Positions 8,946-17,362 of a stretch of DNA of 64,000 nucleotides are shown piece after piece. The stretch spans positions 124,001-188,000 of the forward strand of contig CAYLYX010000003.1 of the NCBI GenBank assembly GCA_964387945.1, given 5' to 3'. The notes under the pieces are model-generated. The model did not search any database. It was given only the letters and a program-made list of their open reading frames with translations, and was not told where the DNA came from. Source of the DNA: Parvicella sp964387945 (GTDB lineage: Bacteria; Bacteroidota; Bacteroidia; Flavobacteriales_D; Parvicellaceae). The translations under genes and the position numbers were made by a program. The stretch's first letter is position 1; each line of letters begins with the position of its first letter.

Positions 8946-10259
8946 TTGAAGTTAGGATTGACCATATTGACCCTTGGTTTAGCTGCTTTGACCGGCTGGT
9001 CTCAGAACAATGCATTGGTATTGAATGACGATGCGTTTTTGGTGATTAACGGAGGTTCTGCGGGTGACGAAGCCGTTATGGTGATTAATCAGCCTAACGC
9101 GTTGGGAATCACAACTACTGGCGCGGGAGGGAATATTATCACGCAAGGCGAATTTGACTATGTGAAATGGAACGTAGGAACGAGCACAGGAGCTTACACC
9201 GTTCCGTTCACAACAGATATAGGTAGTGTGAAAATCCCATTGACAGTAAACATTACTGGAGCTGGTACAGGAGCTGGATACATGGCAATGTCCACTTGGG
9301 ATGTTGCAACTGCAGGTGGACAATTTGACAATTCACCATGGGCATCTGATGTGACACACATGGCTGGAGCCAATGGTGTAGCAGATAACTCAGACTATGT
9401 CGTTGATCGCTTTTGGGTGATAGATATTAGTGACCCATTAGGAACGGGTGAGACGTATTCTGCAATTCCAACGCCCTCGGTGAACATAGCTTACAATACA
9501 GCAGCTGCCGAAGTTGGAGATGGAAATAACTTAACAGTGGGTAACTTGGGTGGACAGTATTTTGATCCAGTTACAGAGAAGTGGCATGGAGCAGGTTCAG
9601 GAGGAACAGCTTCCGGAATTTGGGGTGCTGATAATGGAGCAGGGTTGGTCGTAAATGTATCACCTCCCAATTGGTATAGAACGTGGACGTTGGCAGACAT
9701 TTCTAGTCCGTTGCCAGTTGAGTTAAACTTTTTTGAAGCTACCTGTAAAGATGAAGGGGTGGTCGTAAGTTGGCAGACAGCCTCCGAAATTAATGCGAGC
9801 CATTTTGAGGTTTATAAAAGTTATGATGGGTCTGATTTTGAATTGGTTGGAACCGTTCCTGCACAAGGAAACTCTACCGTAAATGTAGACTATAAATTTG
9901 TGGATGAGCAAGTCAACACAACCTCTGTTTTGTACAAGCTTGTGCAAATTGATAATGATGGTACCACTGAAGAAATAGCGCACGATTCCGAGAATGCTTG
10001 TTTTAGTGATGTTGGTTTGAACGTATATGGAGACATGAGTGGAGATGTGGTACTTACATGGAACTCAGCAGAAGAAGGAACGTACAGTATTGTATTATTT
10101 GATGCACTCGGAAAACAAGTGAGGGCATCCCAATTAATAAATGTAAACAAAGGGTTTAATCAGTTTGATTTAAACTTTGATCAGTTGGCGTTTGGTAGTT
10201 ACCTGATTCAGATTTCAAACGATGCTAAATCTTTTGTAAAAAAACTAATAATAAGATAG
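8946..10259 (+). CDS. T9SS-secreted surface protein (tandem paralogue 2, TTG start)
   Basis: A 437-aa paralogue of the preceding gene with the same layout: signal peptide, Gly/Asn-rich N-terminal beta region with GGSAGDEAV and QGEFDYVKWNVGTSTGAY, SSPLPVELN linker, and T9SS type A C-terminal domain ending KKLIIR. The signal peptide begins at a TTG codon (8946-8948), one base after the upstream stop, and no ATG or GTG gives a complete leader. Translation is therefore probably coupled to termination of the first gene. The two proteins differ mainly at scattered positions, which points to an old tandem duplication. Confidence 0.83.
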   Translation: MKLGLTILTLGLAALTGWSQNNALVLNDDAFLVINGGSAGDEAVMVINQPNALGITTTGAGGNIITQGEFDYVKWNVGTSTGAYTVPFTTDIGSVKIPLTVNITGAGTGAGYMAMSTWDVATAGGQFDNSPWASDVTHMAGANGVADNSDYVVDRFWVIDISDPLGTGETYSAIPTPSVNIAYNTAAAEVGDGNNLTVGNLGGQYFDPVTEKWHGAGSGGTASGIWGADNGAGLVVNVSPPNWYRTWTLADISSPLPVELNFFEATCKDEGVVVSWQTASEINASHFEVYKSYDGSDFELVGTVPAQGNSTVNVDYKFVDEQVNTTSVLYKLVQIDNDGTTEEIAHDSENACFSDVGLNVYGDMSGDVVLTWNSAEEGTYSIVLFDALGKQVRASQLINVNKGFNQFDLNFDQLAFGSYLIQISNDAKSFVKKLIIR

Positions 10260-10283
10260 AATAGACAAAATTACCCAGCTATT

Positions 10284-11708
10284 ATGAATAGAATAATCTA
10301 CACTTCGTTATTCGTATTCATCGGTTCAATGGTTTCTGCACAGAATGTGGGGATTAATACCGATGGATCAAACCCCGTAATGATGTTACACGTGAAGACC
10401 GCAAGTTCTGCCTCTGATGGGATTTTGATAGAAAACCCCAATGGTGGTAACGGTGATGGTATCATTACATTCAGAAACAACGGTAGTACCGATGAGTGGA
10501 CCCTTGGTTTTGATGATAGTGATAATGATGATTTCAAGATCTCTCAATCCGCGACCATCGGAACAAGTAATACACTAACCATTGATGGAGGAACTCAGCA
10601 AATTTTAGCCGGAAACAACGGTACCAATGGAGATCCAATATGGTCTTTTGAGGGAGATGATAATACCGGTATGTATCGCTCAGCATCTGATGCGTTGAAC
10701 TTTAGTTCTGGTGGAACAGAAAGGTTGGAATTGGGAACAACAGAAGCTGTCTTCAATGATGTGAGTGGAAATGTTGATTTCAGAGTGGAGTCTAATGGAA
10801 ACCAAAACATGCTTTTTGTCGATGCTGGAAATGACAGAGTTAGTATTGCAAGCGCAAACAGCACTGGAGAGTTTAACGTTACTGGACAGAGTTATTTCTC
10901 TGACGATTTGTTCTTAAGAGATGGTGCGGTTAACTCAGGAGATATTCTAGCAAGATTATACGATGATGTTGATGATGGGGTGCTTGATATTTATAGAAAT
11001 AATACGGTAGATTTTCATCTACACGCTAATGATAACTCATACTACAACCCGAATGGTTCAACGAATAGAGTATTCATGATTGGACATAACACTCCATTTT
11101 ACGCTACATTAGATATGTTGGAGGTGAATTGTGCTGGAGCAAACTTGTACTCTGTGAATGGATATACGACCTCCACAGGGGTTTCAGTTTATGGAGAGAA
11201 CTTGGCTTCTGGAATTGCAGTCTTTGGTCAAGGAAATGGTGCTGCGAATTGGGCAGGTTATTTTGCGGGTGACCTTAATGTAACTGGAACTTACTATAAC
11301 TTCTCTGACCAACGCTTGAAGACAAACATTGTGGACTTTGATGGGGCGATTAATAAGTTGAATGAACTTAAGGTATATACCTACAATTATAAGGACGGCT
11401 ACAATGGTTTAGACCCTAACAAAACACAGTACGGTTTTATGGCTCAGGATCTAATGCAAGTATTCCCGGAGATGGTTGCCGAAAAAACGCTTCAATCGTC
11501 AAAAACTGAATTGCAGAATGGAGGTGTAAACGAACAAGTTTACGCAGTAGCCTACATGGACTTAATCCCAGTTTTAGTGGAAGGAATTCAGGAAGAAGAT
11601 GCAAAGGTGGAAGAACTTGAAACACAAGTTGAAGAATTGAACAAAAAGATCGAAGAGTTGAGCCTTTTAATTACTGAACTACAAAAACAGAACTCAACAA
11701 ACGAATAA
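10284..11708 (+). CDS. Secreted protein with C-terminal peptidase S74 (intramolecular chaperone) domain
   Basis: A 474-aa protein. Residues 1-19 are a signal peptide ending SAQ, followed by NVGINT. The middle is a repetitive beta-rich stretch (GIITFRNNGS, GNDRVSIA) typical of fibre-like surface proteins. The C-terminal part contains NFSDQRLKTNI, YTYNYKD and YGFMAQDLMQVFPEMV, the peptidase S74 chaperone domain. This domain trimerises fibres and often cleaves itself off. A heptad coiled coil (about 440-470) ends the protein. S74 domains are best known from phage tail spikes, but there is no phage gene nearby and free-standing secreted versions are frequent in Bacteroidota. It lies 24 nt after the T9SS pair, so likely in one operon. 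Confidence 0.82.
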   Translation: MNRIIYTSLFVFIGSMVSAQNVGINTDGSNPVMMLHVKTASSASDGILIENPNGGNGDGIITFRNNGSTDEWTLGFDDSDNDDFKISQSATIGTSNTLTIDGGTQQILAGNNGTNGDPIWSFEGDDNTGMYRSASDALNFSSGGTERLELGTTEAVFNDVSGNVDFRVESNGNQNMLFVDAGNDRVSIASANSTGEFNVTGQSYFSDDLFLRDGAVNSGDILARLYDDVDDGVLDIYRNNTVDFHLHANDNSYYNPNGSTNRVFMIGHNTPFYATLDMLEVNCAGANLYSVNGYTTSTGVSVYGENLASGIAVFGQGNGAANWAGYFAGDLNVTGTYYNFSDQRLKTNIVDFDGAINKLNELKVYTYNYKDGYNGLDPNKTQYGFMAQDLMQVFPEMVAEKTLQSSKTELQNGGVNEQVYAVAYMDLIPVLVEGIQEEDAKVEELETQVEELNKKIEELSLLITELQKQNSTNE

Positions 11709-11770
11709 GGGTTAAAAAACACCTGTTAACAACTCATTTGTAACCTCATGTATTCAGCAAGTTATGTAAG

Positions 11771-11778
11771 TAACTTTG
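11771..11778 (+). promoter_or_regulatory. -7 element giving a nearly leaderless transcript
   Basis: TAACTTTG is a perfect TAnnTTTG match whose last base is only 4 nt before the ATG at 11783. If used, transcription starts at or within a few bases of the start codon. A -33 TTTG at the usual spacing was not found (the nearest is 11737-11740). Confidence 0.4.
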
Positions 11779-11782
11779 AAGC

Positions 11783-13495
11783 ATGAGGTTTTTTCTTTTA
11801 ATATCGACTATTTCGTTTTTTGTTAGTGCATTTGGAGGTCAAGAGCATGATCCACCAGTTGGAGATACCAATGTGGTTGATTCCTTGCTCACAGAAGAGG
11901 AGTTGCTCAAAAAGCAGTTTCCAGAAATTTGCCCAGAAGAAGATTACGAGCACTGGGTTTATAATCCGGATTATCACCTCACACCTGACTATTACAAGGA
12001 AAGATACAACGAGAAAGACTTGCTGTATAAGATCGTGGACAACTGGGGAAACGGTTACGATAGCCTCTACGGAGCCAGAAATGTACGTCCCATACTGCAT
12101 GGTGTAGCTTACAGAGGTGGAGCCAATAACTATTTTCACAAGGAAGCGAAAAGAAATAACCACAACCCATTGCCAGACGATGGAATTGCTAACCTCTGTA
12201 AAGAAGGGTTTTCAGGGTCTGTTTACCTATATCGAAAAAACTGGGATACAGCCCCACCAGAAAAAATGTGCGATTGTGTAAACGGTGCTAAAAATAAAAT
12301 GGATTACTATCAGTATGACTACTTTGACGATAAGCACGTTTACGAAATGGTAAAATTGGTCTACGAAAGCGCGATTGATTCCACAAGAGGTCCTGTGTAT
12401 CTCCACTGCTGGAACGGTTGGCATGCGAGTGGATTCATCAGTGCAGTGATTCTTAAACAGTTTTGTGGATTTAGCGATTTAGAAGCTACCGCCTACTGGG
12501 ATTTAGGTACAGACGGAGCGAATACAAGTCCACGCTACAATCACATTAGGGAGCGAATTATGAACTTCGAACCGATCTCGGAGTTTATGGTGACGGATTC
12601 CTTGGGTAACGCAATTTGCCCACCCATGCCAGAGTTTATTGATAGTTCGCAGCTACACATTTCCATTGAACATTTGGCCATTGTTCCAGAAGCGATACCC
12701 GTAGGAACGATAATGATTTTGGAGAATGTAAAATTTGGACCCGGAAAAACATCCTTTTCAGGTGTTAGTTCAAATGTAGACATGAAGCACTTATTATCGG
12801 CCCTGCAAAAAAATCCGCAAATGGTGATTGAGATCAGTGGGCACACGGATAAATCAGGAAATGAGAATACCAATAAGAAGCTCTCCAAAGAGCGAGCTCA
12901 ATTTGTTTATAATTACCTCATTGATAATGGCATTGAAGCCGGAAGACTTTCCTATAAAGGATTAGGTTCGGCAAAACCAGCTTACAGCAACAAGTCAAAA
13001 GATGGTCGTGCTGCCAACAGACGAATTGAGATTAAAGTTGTCAGTAAGAAGGCAGAATCTATGAACAGCCTAGTGGATGAAAGCAACATTGCCGAAGCAG
13101 ATGAAGAAGTTATTTTGCCTATTTCTACAACCCTTCCTGCACTAGAAATTGGGAAAAGTACAGTTCTTTCCGGTGTCATTTTTGGTCCGGGAGAAATTAC
13201 ACTTAGTGATTCCGCTAAACTAGCAGTGGATGAGCTCGTAGTGGTGCTGCAAGAGAATGCTTCGCTTCGCGTTGAGCTTGTAGGTTATACGGATATCAGC
13301 GGAATGGAAGAGATTAACATTTTGTTATCTAACCAAAGAGCGCAGGCTGTGCATGACTATATGCTTGCGGCAGGAATAGCCGAAGACAGAATCTCCTTTT
13401 CTGGGTGTGGCCCAATTAACCCTATCGCACCCAACGCTTACAGGTGGGGTAGAGACAAGAACCGAAGAATTGAAGTTAAACTTCTTTCGAAGTAA
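11783..13495 (+). CDS. Double OmpA-domain protein with an N-terminal phosphatase-like domain lacking the catalytic Arg
   Basis: A 570-aa secreted protein. A signal peptide (1-19) precedes a dual-specificity-phosphatase-like domain (about 80-260). The P-loop region reads HCWNGWHASG at 208-217: it keeps the HC and the glycine of HCxxGxxR, but A215 replaces the arginine that binds phosphate. Two OmpA peptidoglycan-binding domains follow (about 310-425 and 455-570), with SGHTDKSG and GYTDISG motifs and the NRRIEIKV/NRRIEVKL ends. It probably anchors to peptidoglycan and uses the first domain for binding, not catalysis; this is inference. The early residues PVGDTNVVDSLL show no obvious lipobox. 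Confidence 0.8.
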   Translation: MRFFLLISTISFFVSAFGGQEHDPPVGDTNVVDSLLTEEELLKKQFPEICPEEDYEHWVYNPDYHLTPDYYKERYNEKDLLYKIVDNWGNGYDSLYGARNVRPILHGVAYRGGANNYFHKEAKRNNHNPLPDDGIANLCKEGFSGSVYLYRKNWDTAPPEKMCDCVNGAKNKMDYYQYDYFDDKHVYEMVKLVYESAIDSTRGPVYLHCWNGWHASGFISAVILKQFCGFSDLEATAYWDLGTDGANTSPRYNHIRERIMNFEPISEFMVTDSLGNAICPPMPEFIDSSQLHISIEHLAIVPEAIPVGTIMILENVKFGPGKTSFSGVSSNVDMKHLLSALQKNPQMVIEISGHTDKSGNENTNKKLSKERAQFVYNYLIDNGIEAGRLSYKGLGSAKPAYSNKSKDGRAANRRIEIKVVSKKAESMNSLVDESNIAEADEEVILPISTTLPALEIGKSTVLSGVIFGPGEITLSDSAKLAVDELVVVLQENASLRVELVGYTDISGMEEINILLSNQRAQAVHDYMLAAGIAEDRISFSGCGPINPIAPNAYRWGRDKNRRIEVKLLSK

Positions 13496-13552
13496 AAATC
13501 AAAAAGGAATTTTGTACCTTCAAACTTCGATCTTGAATTCAAAATACACAGC

Positions 13553-13984
13553 ATGTCAAACCAAAAGATTAACACTGGAAATGCGCCAAAACCTATGGGG
13601 CTGTATCCGCACGCTAGAAAAGTAGGAAACTTATTATTTTTATCCGGAGTGGGACCAAGAGCTGCCGGTTCAGGAGCAGAAGATGCCAATATACCCGGGT
13701 TGAAGTACGATAAAAACGGTAATTACGAAACATTTGATTTTGAAGCGCAATGCAGAAGTGTATTTGACAACGTACGTATGATCTTAGAAGACGCTGGAGG
13801 AAAATGGGAAGATCTAGTAGATGTTACTACTTTCTTGACAGACATGAAAAGGGATTTTAAGACCTACAATAAGGTTTATGCAGAGTACTTTAAGGATGCT
13901 CAACCGTGTAGAACTACAGTAGAAGTAAACGCGCTTCCCTCGCCCATAGCTATTGAATTAAAATGTATTGCCGTTATTGAATAA
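13553..13984 (+). CDS. RidA/YjgF-family deaminase
   Basis: A 143-aa RidA-fold protein. LYPHARKVGNLLFLSGVGPR is the N-terminal strand pair, and QPCRTTVEVNALP carries the conserved arginine that binds the substrate carboxylate. The family hydrolyses reactive enamine/imine intermediates. The SGVGPR and NIPG features resemble the branch annotated as 2-aminomuconate deaminase in the kynurenine pathway, but no other kynurenine gene lies nearby, so that narrower call is uncertain. The 3' end overlaps the next gene by 17 nt. Confidence 0.88.
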   Translation: MSNQKINTGNAPKPMGLYPHARKVGNLLFLSGVGPRAAGSGAEDANIPGLKYDKNGNYETFDFEAQCRSVFDNVRMILEDAGGKWEDLVDVTTFLTDMKRDFKTYNKVYAEYFKDAQPCRTTVEVNALPSPIAIELKCIAVIE

Positions 13985-15377
13985 CTGGCTAAACCATATA
14001 GTCAATAGCAATCTCGAAGGTATTGATGATGAGTGGGAGCAAAGAGGTTTACGGATAATCAATACCCTGATCTTGTGTCTTTTTCTACTGATGACAATCT
14101 TCTTTTCATTGTCGTTTGTTATTGGTATGCCGGAAGCACGCCCAGCAATTCTAGTTGCGATAGCAGTAACGTTGCTTCATTTTTGGGTGTCAAGACACGT
14201 TCCGTTGAAGGCTGTTAAACTCTATGCTGCTATTATCCCTGCATTATTGGTGCTTTACATCTCCATTTTTATCATTGGCAAAGAGGGTAACGATAAATAC
14301 TTTTTTATCAATACATTAATCCTACCCATGCTATTTTTTAGGGAGGCAAAATGGTACTTACCGCTGGCTAGCATTAGCATTCTTTTCTTTTTTGTGACTT
14401 CCTACTGTCAGACAATTATTGAACCTTGGGCGAATTTACCTAGTGATTCTATGCTGCTTTATACCATGGTCAATGGGTTTGCCATTGGTGTATTAGCGAT
14501 CATAACGATCAAAACGTTCAAAATTGAAATTTTCGGATATCAAAATACCATTTATTTTCAGAAACAATCCCTTGAAGAAAAGAATAAGGAAATTACAGAG
14601 AGTATCCATTATGCAAAGGGCATTCAAGAGGCCATACTTCCTTCTACAGATCTGCTGGAGCGAGACTTTAAGGAGGGCTTTGTCTGTTACCTCCCCAAAG
14701 ACATTGTAGCTGGCGATTTCTATTGGATGGAAAAAGTAGAGGATAAAATTTACTTTGCGGCAGCGGATTGCACGGGTCACGGAGTTCCAGGAGCGATGGT
14801 GAGTGTGGTATGTTCCAACGCTTTGCAGCAAACTTTGTTTGAGTATAAAATCACAGAGGTTGATCGTATCCTTGAGAGTACAAGCAATTTGGTTTCGGCC
14901 ACCTTTGCTAAGTCACCTCGCGAAATCAAAGATGGTATGGACATTGGTCTGTGCTGTTGGAATACCAAAACCAGAGAACTTACCTTTTCTGGAGCAAATA
15001 ATCCGCTTTGGGTTATCTCAGAGAAAGAAACGCTGGAGACATCTTCAGCCTGTCGGACTACTTCAGAGAATGGAAAATACCTCCACGAGATTAAAGGCAC
15101 AAAACGCCCAGTAGGAAATAGTTTCGTTACCATTTCTTTTGAAAAGCATAGCTTGAAGCTATCTAAAGGAGATGAAGTGATTTTACAAACGGATGGGTTT
15201 GCGGATCAGTTTGGTGGCCCTAAAGGCAAAAAATATAAGTACAGTAGCTTGAAGTCTTTTCTGCTCAATTCATCTGACGATAGCAGAAAGGTTGACTTGA
15301 CCAAGGAAATAACCGAATGGAGAGGAAACTACGAACAGCTAGATGATATTTGTATCGTAGGATACAAGGTCAACTAG
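13968..15377 (+). CDS. Membrane-anchored SpoIIE-type PP2C serine phosphatase
   Basis: A 469-aa protein with about six membrane helices (residues 28-190), a helical linker holding HYAKGIQEAILPS, and a SpoIIE/PP2C phosphatase domain (about 225-469). Metal-binding motifs are visible: DIVAGDFYW, AADCTGHGVPGAMVS and DGMDIGLC, and near the C-terminus LQTDGFADQ. Such enzymes dephosphorylate anti-anti-sigma (STAS) proteins or other targets in response to a membrane signal. No ATG gives the first helix, so a TTG at 13968 (or 13977) inside the end of the RidA gene is used, implying coupled translation. An RsbW-like kinase at 21913 could belong to the same partner-switching circuit. Confidence 0.88.
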   Translation: MPLLNNWLNHIVNSNLEGIDDEWEQRGLRIINTLILCLFLLMTIFFSLSFVIGMPEARPAILVAIAVTLLHFWVSRHVPLKAVKLYAAIIPALLVLYISIFIIGKEGNDKYFFINTLILPMLFFREAKWYLPLASISILFFFVTSYCQTIIEPWANLPSDSMLLYTMVNGFAIGVLAIITIKTFKIEIFGYQNTIYFQKQSLEEKNKEITESIHYAKGIQEAILPSTDLLERDFKEGFVCYLPKDIVAGDFYWMEKVEDKIYFAAADCTGHGVPGAMVSVVCSNALQQTLFEYKITEVDRILESTSNLVSATFAKSPREIKDGMDIGLCCWNTKTRELTFSGANNPLWVISEKETLETSSACRTTSENGKYLHEIKGTKRPVGNSFVTISFEKHSLKLSKGDEVILQTDGFADQFGGPKGKKYKYSSLKSFLLNSSDDSRKVDLTKEITEWRGNYEQLDDICIVGYKVN

Positions 15378-15715
15378 TCGTCATCCTCGTCTTCGTCAGA
15401 ATCATTCTCCTCCACATCATCATCATCGTACTTCTCAGTGTAGTCTTGAAGAATATCATCCTTCAGCGTACCATCGTCATCGTAGTCATCATCCTCTTCG
15501 ATAATGTCTTTAGCTTCTTGAATACTCATTCTCACCAAGTAGTACTTATCTTCTGTTTCAAAAGGAAGTGCCATACGCTTTACCCCCTCTCGATCTACAT
15601 AAGAAACCAAGTGCTGATAAAACCCCGAAGGATATTCTAGTTTAATTTGCTCAATGATGGTTTCGTCAAGCTTTTCGTAGTCTTTAACGACTCTGGGTTT
15701 TGCTGGTGATGTCAT
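15374..15715 (-). CDS. Conserved acidic-tailed hypothetical protein
   Basis: A 113-aa protein beginning MTSPAKPRVVKDYEKLDE. Its ordered part contains YPSGFYQHLVSY and LPFETEDKYYLVRMS, a pattern seen in a conserved Bacteroidota family of unknown function. The last 45 residues are almost all Asp/Glu/Tyr. The reading frame is open upstream to 15772, but the ATG at 15713-15715 fits the conserved start. The stop overlaps that of the convergent SpoIIE gene by 4 nt (CTAG). Confidence 0.7.
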   Translation of the reverse strand: MTSPAKPRVVKDYEKLDETIIEQIKLEYPSGFYQHLVSYVDREGVKRMALPFETEDKYYLVRMSIQEAKDIIEEDDDYDDDGTLKDDILQDYTEKYDDDDVEENDSDEDEDDD

Positions 15716-15787
15716 AACAAATAAATTACACGACAAACGTGACCAATAATTTTTAATTATGCAATACCTCACCCAAAAAAATGAAAA

Positions 15788-16105
15788 TTATTTTGGTCCT
15801 CGGTTGTAAACTCTTGAGGTATCAGGTTTGGGATAAATGGATTTCATCCCATCCATAGGTGGTTTTGGCGTGCAAACTTTAGCACTGTCAAGGGCCACAG
15901 AGTCCAAAAATACAGTGGTAGTATCTTCATAGGGCTTAAGTTCAGCGTTGTAAACACTTCCACAACCCAACCCCATATTGTCATTAGCCGTAAAAAAGTT
16001 TAAAGTGGCATGTGTTCCACTATGACTAAAATGATTGATGCGATTCGTTTGTGCTGCCAGAGAACAAGATGAAACAACTGCTCCAAGTAGAATGATTTTT
16101 TTCAT
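15788..16105 (-). CDS. Small secreted hypothetical protein
   Basis: A 105-aa protein with a clear signal peptide (MKKIILLGAVVSSCSLAAQ). The short mature part has two cysteines (GLGCGS, AKVCTPKPP) and a Pro/Lys-rich end, and no recognised domain. Cys15 in the signal region is not at a lipobox. The ATG at 16103-16105 is chosen because it starts the signal peptide; the longer frame to 16168 adds non-signal residues. Not recognised as a known family. Confidence 0.55.
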   Translation of the reverse strand: MKKIILLGAVVSSCSLAAQTNRINHFSHSGTHATLNFFTANDNMGLGCGSVYNAELKPYEDTTTVFLDSVALDSAKVCTPKPPMDGMKSIYPKPDTSRVYNRGPK

Positions 16106-16209
16106 GATAATTAATGTTCGTTTTTCTTGTAGTACAAGTGATTGTTGGATTGGTTCAAATATTAACAATCAAATTTTTAGCAACGTAATTATTTTCAGTT
16201 TAACCCACT

Positions 16210-16217
16210 TATTTTTG
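16210..16217 (+). promoter_or_regulatory. -7 element of dprA
   Basis: TATTTTTG is a perfect TAnnTTTG match. It overlaps the first possible GTG (16217) and ends 5 nt before the GTG at 16223, which supports the latter start and a very short or absent leader. Confidence 0.45.
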
Positions 16218-16222
16218 TGGTT

Positions 16223-17329
16223 GTGAAAGAAGTTCCTGAAGATATCCTTTACCAAATTGCATTGTTGGAAATGACAAGCGTAGGACCTCGTGTAGCCCGT
16301 AAAATGATAAAACACTTTGGGTCAGCACAAGCCGTTATTAATGCGCCAGAAAAAGAGTTGGAAGCTCTTGGTAACTTGGGCGAAACTATTGTAAGACAAA
16401 GACAGAATGAAGAGTTCTTAACCTTTGCCCGTGCCCAACTTGACTTTTGTCAAAATAAGGGAGCTACCGTTTCAAGTTATTACTCCAAGAGCTATCCATA
16501 CAGATTAAAGCAATGCGCTGATGCGCCTTTGGTCTTGTATCAACATGGACATTGTGCACTGAATGCCGAACGAATGGTTGCGATCGTAGGTACAAGGAAT
16601 TGTACGCGCTATGGAAAGGAAAAGTGTGCTGAATTGGTCAAAGGACTCAGCAAGTATGGTGTCACCATCGTGAGCGGATTAGCTTTTGGCATTGACGCCT
16701 GTGCTCATCGAGCAGCAATCGAGCACAACCTCTACAACGTGGCGGTAGTAGCACATGGCTTAGATCGGTTGTATCCTTCAGATCATAGAGGACTGGCCAA
16801 TCAGGTTATTCAAAGAGGTGCGTTACTCACCGAATTTCCTACAACCACCAACCCGGATCGTGAGAATTTTCCAAAGCGGAATCGAATTGTAGCTGGAATG
16901 GTTGATGCTGTTATTGTTATTGAGTCTGCGAAAAAAGGCGGTTCAATGATTACGGCAAAACTTGGAAACGACTACAACCGTGATGTTTTTGCCATACCAG
17001 GAAGATTGGAAGATGAGCATTCTAAGGGTTGCAATCATTTGATTAAAACCAACCAAGCACATTTATTGGAATCAGCAGATGACTTAGCTTACCTACTCGG
17101 TTGGGATAAACCCAATCCAACCAAAAAACCAAAGCAAAAAGAAATTGCATTTGACTTGTCAGATGAAGAATCTAAAATCGTGGCTACGCTAGGTGGCGAG
17201 GTGATGTCTATCGATGAAATAGCAGTAAACAGTCAATTGCAAGTGAATGAAGTTTCTACCCAATTGTTAATGATGGAACTTAAAGGAGTCATACAGCAGC
17301 TGCCTGGCAAGAAATATCGGATGGCATAA
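16223..17329 (+). CDS. dprA: DNA-processing protein DprA
   Basis: Cytoplasmic protein that loads RecA on incoming single-stranded DNA during natural transformation. The 368 aa have a helix-hairpin-helix N-terminus (SVGPRVARKMIKHFG), the DprA Rossmann fold with VGTRNCTRYG, SGLAFGIDACAHRAA, LDRLYP and FPKRNRIVAG motifs, and a C-terminal winged helix. Length is normal. GTG at 16223 is preferred to GTG at 16217 because the -7 element covers the latter. No other competence genes are in the window. Confidence 0.93.
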   Translation: MKEVPEDILYQIALLEMTSVGPRVARKMIKHFGSAQAVINAPEKELEALGNLGETIVRQRQNEEFLTFARAQLDFCQNKGATVSSYYSKSYPYRLKQCADAPLVLYQHGHCALNAERMVAIVGTRNCTRYGKEKCAELVKGLSKYGVTIVSGLAFGIDACAHRAAIEHNLYNVAVVAHGLDRLYPSDHRGLANQVIQRGALLTEFPTTTNPDRENFPKRNRIVAGMVDAVIVIESAKKGGSMITAKLGNDYNRDVFAIPGRLEDEHSKGCNHLIKTNQAHLLESADDLAYLLGWDKPNPTKKPKQKEIAFDLSDEESKIVATLGGEVMSIDEIAVNSQLQVNEVSTQLLMMELKGVIQQLPGKKYRMA

Positions 17330-17362
17330 GAATCAAAAGTTTAAATTACCTTTACGCTCACG

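Noticed and set aside
10284..11708. Prophage tail-spike gene
   Set aside because: The S74 domain is present, but no other phage gene lies around it, and the signal peptide and operon position fit a bacterial surface protein.
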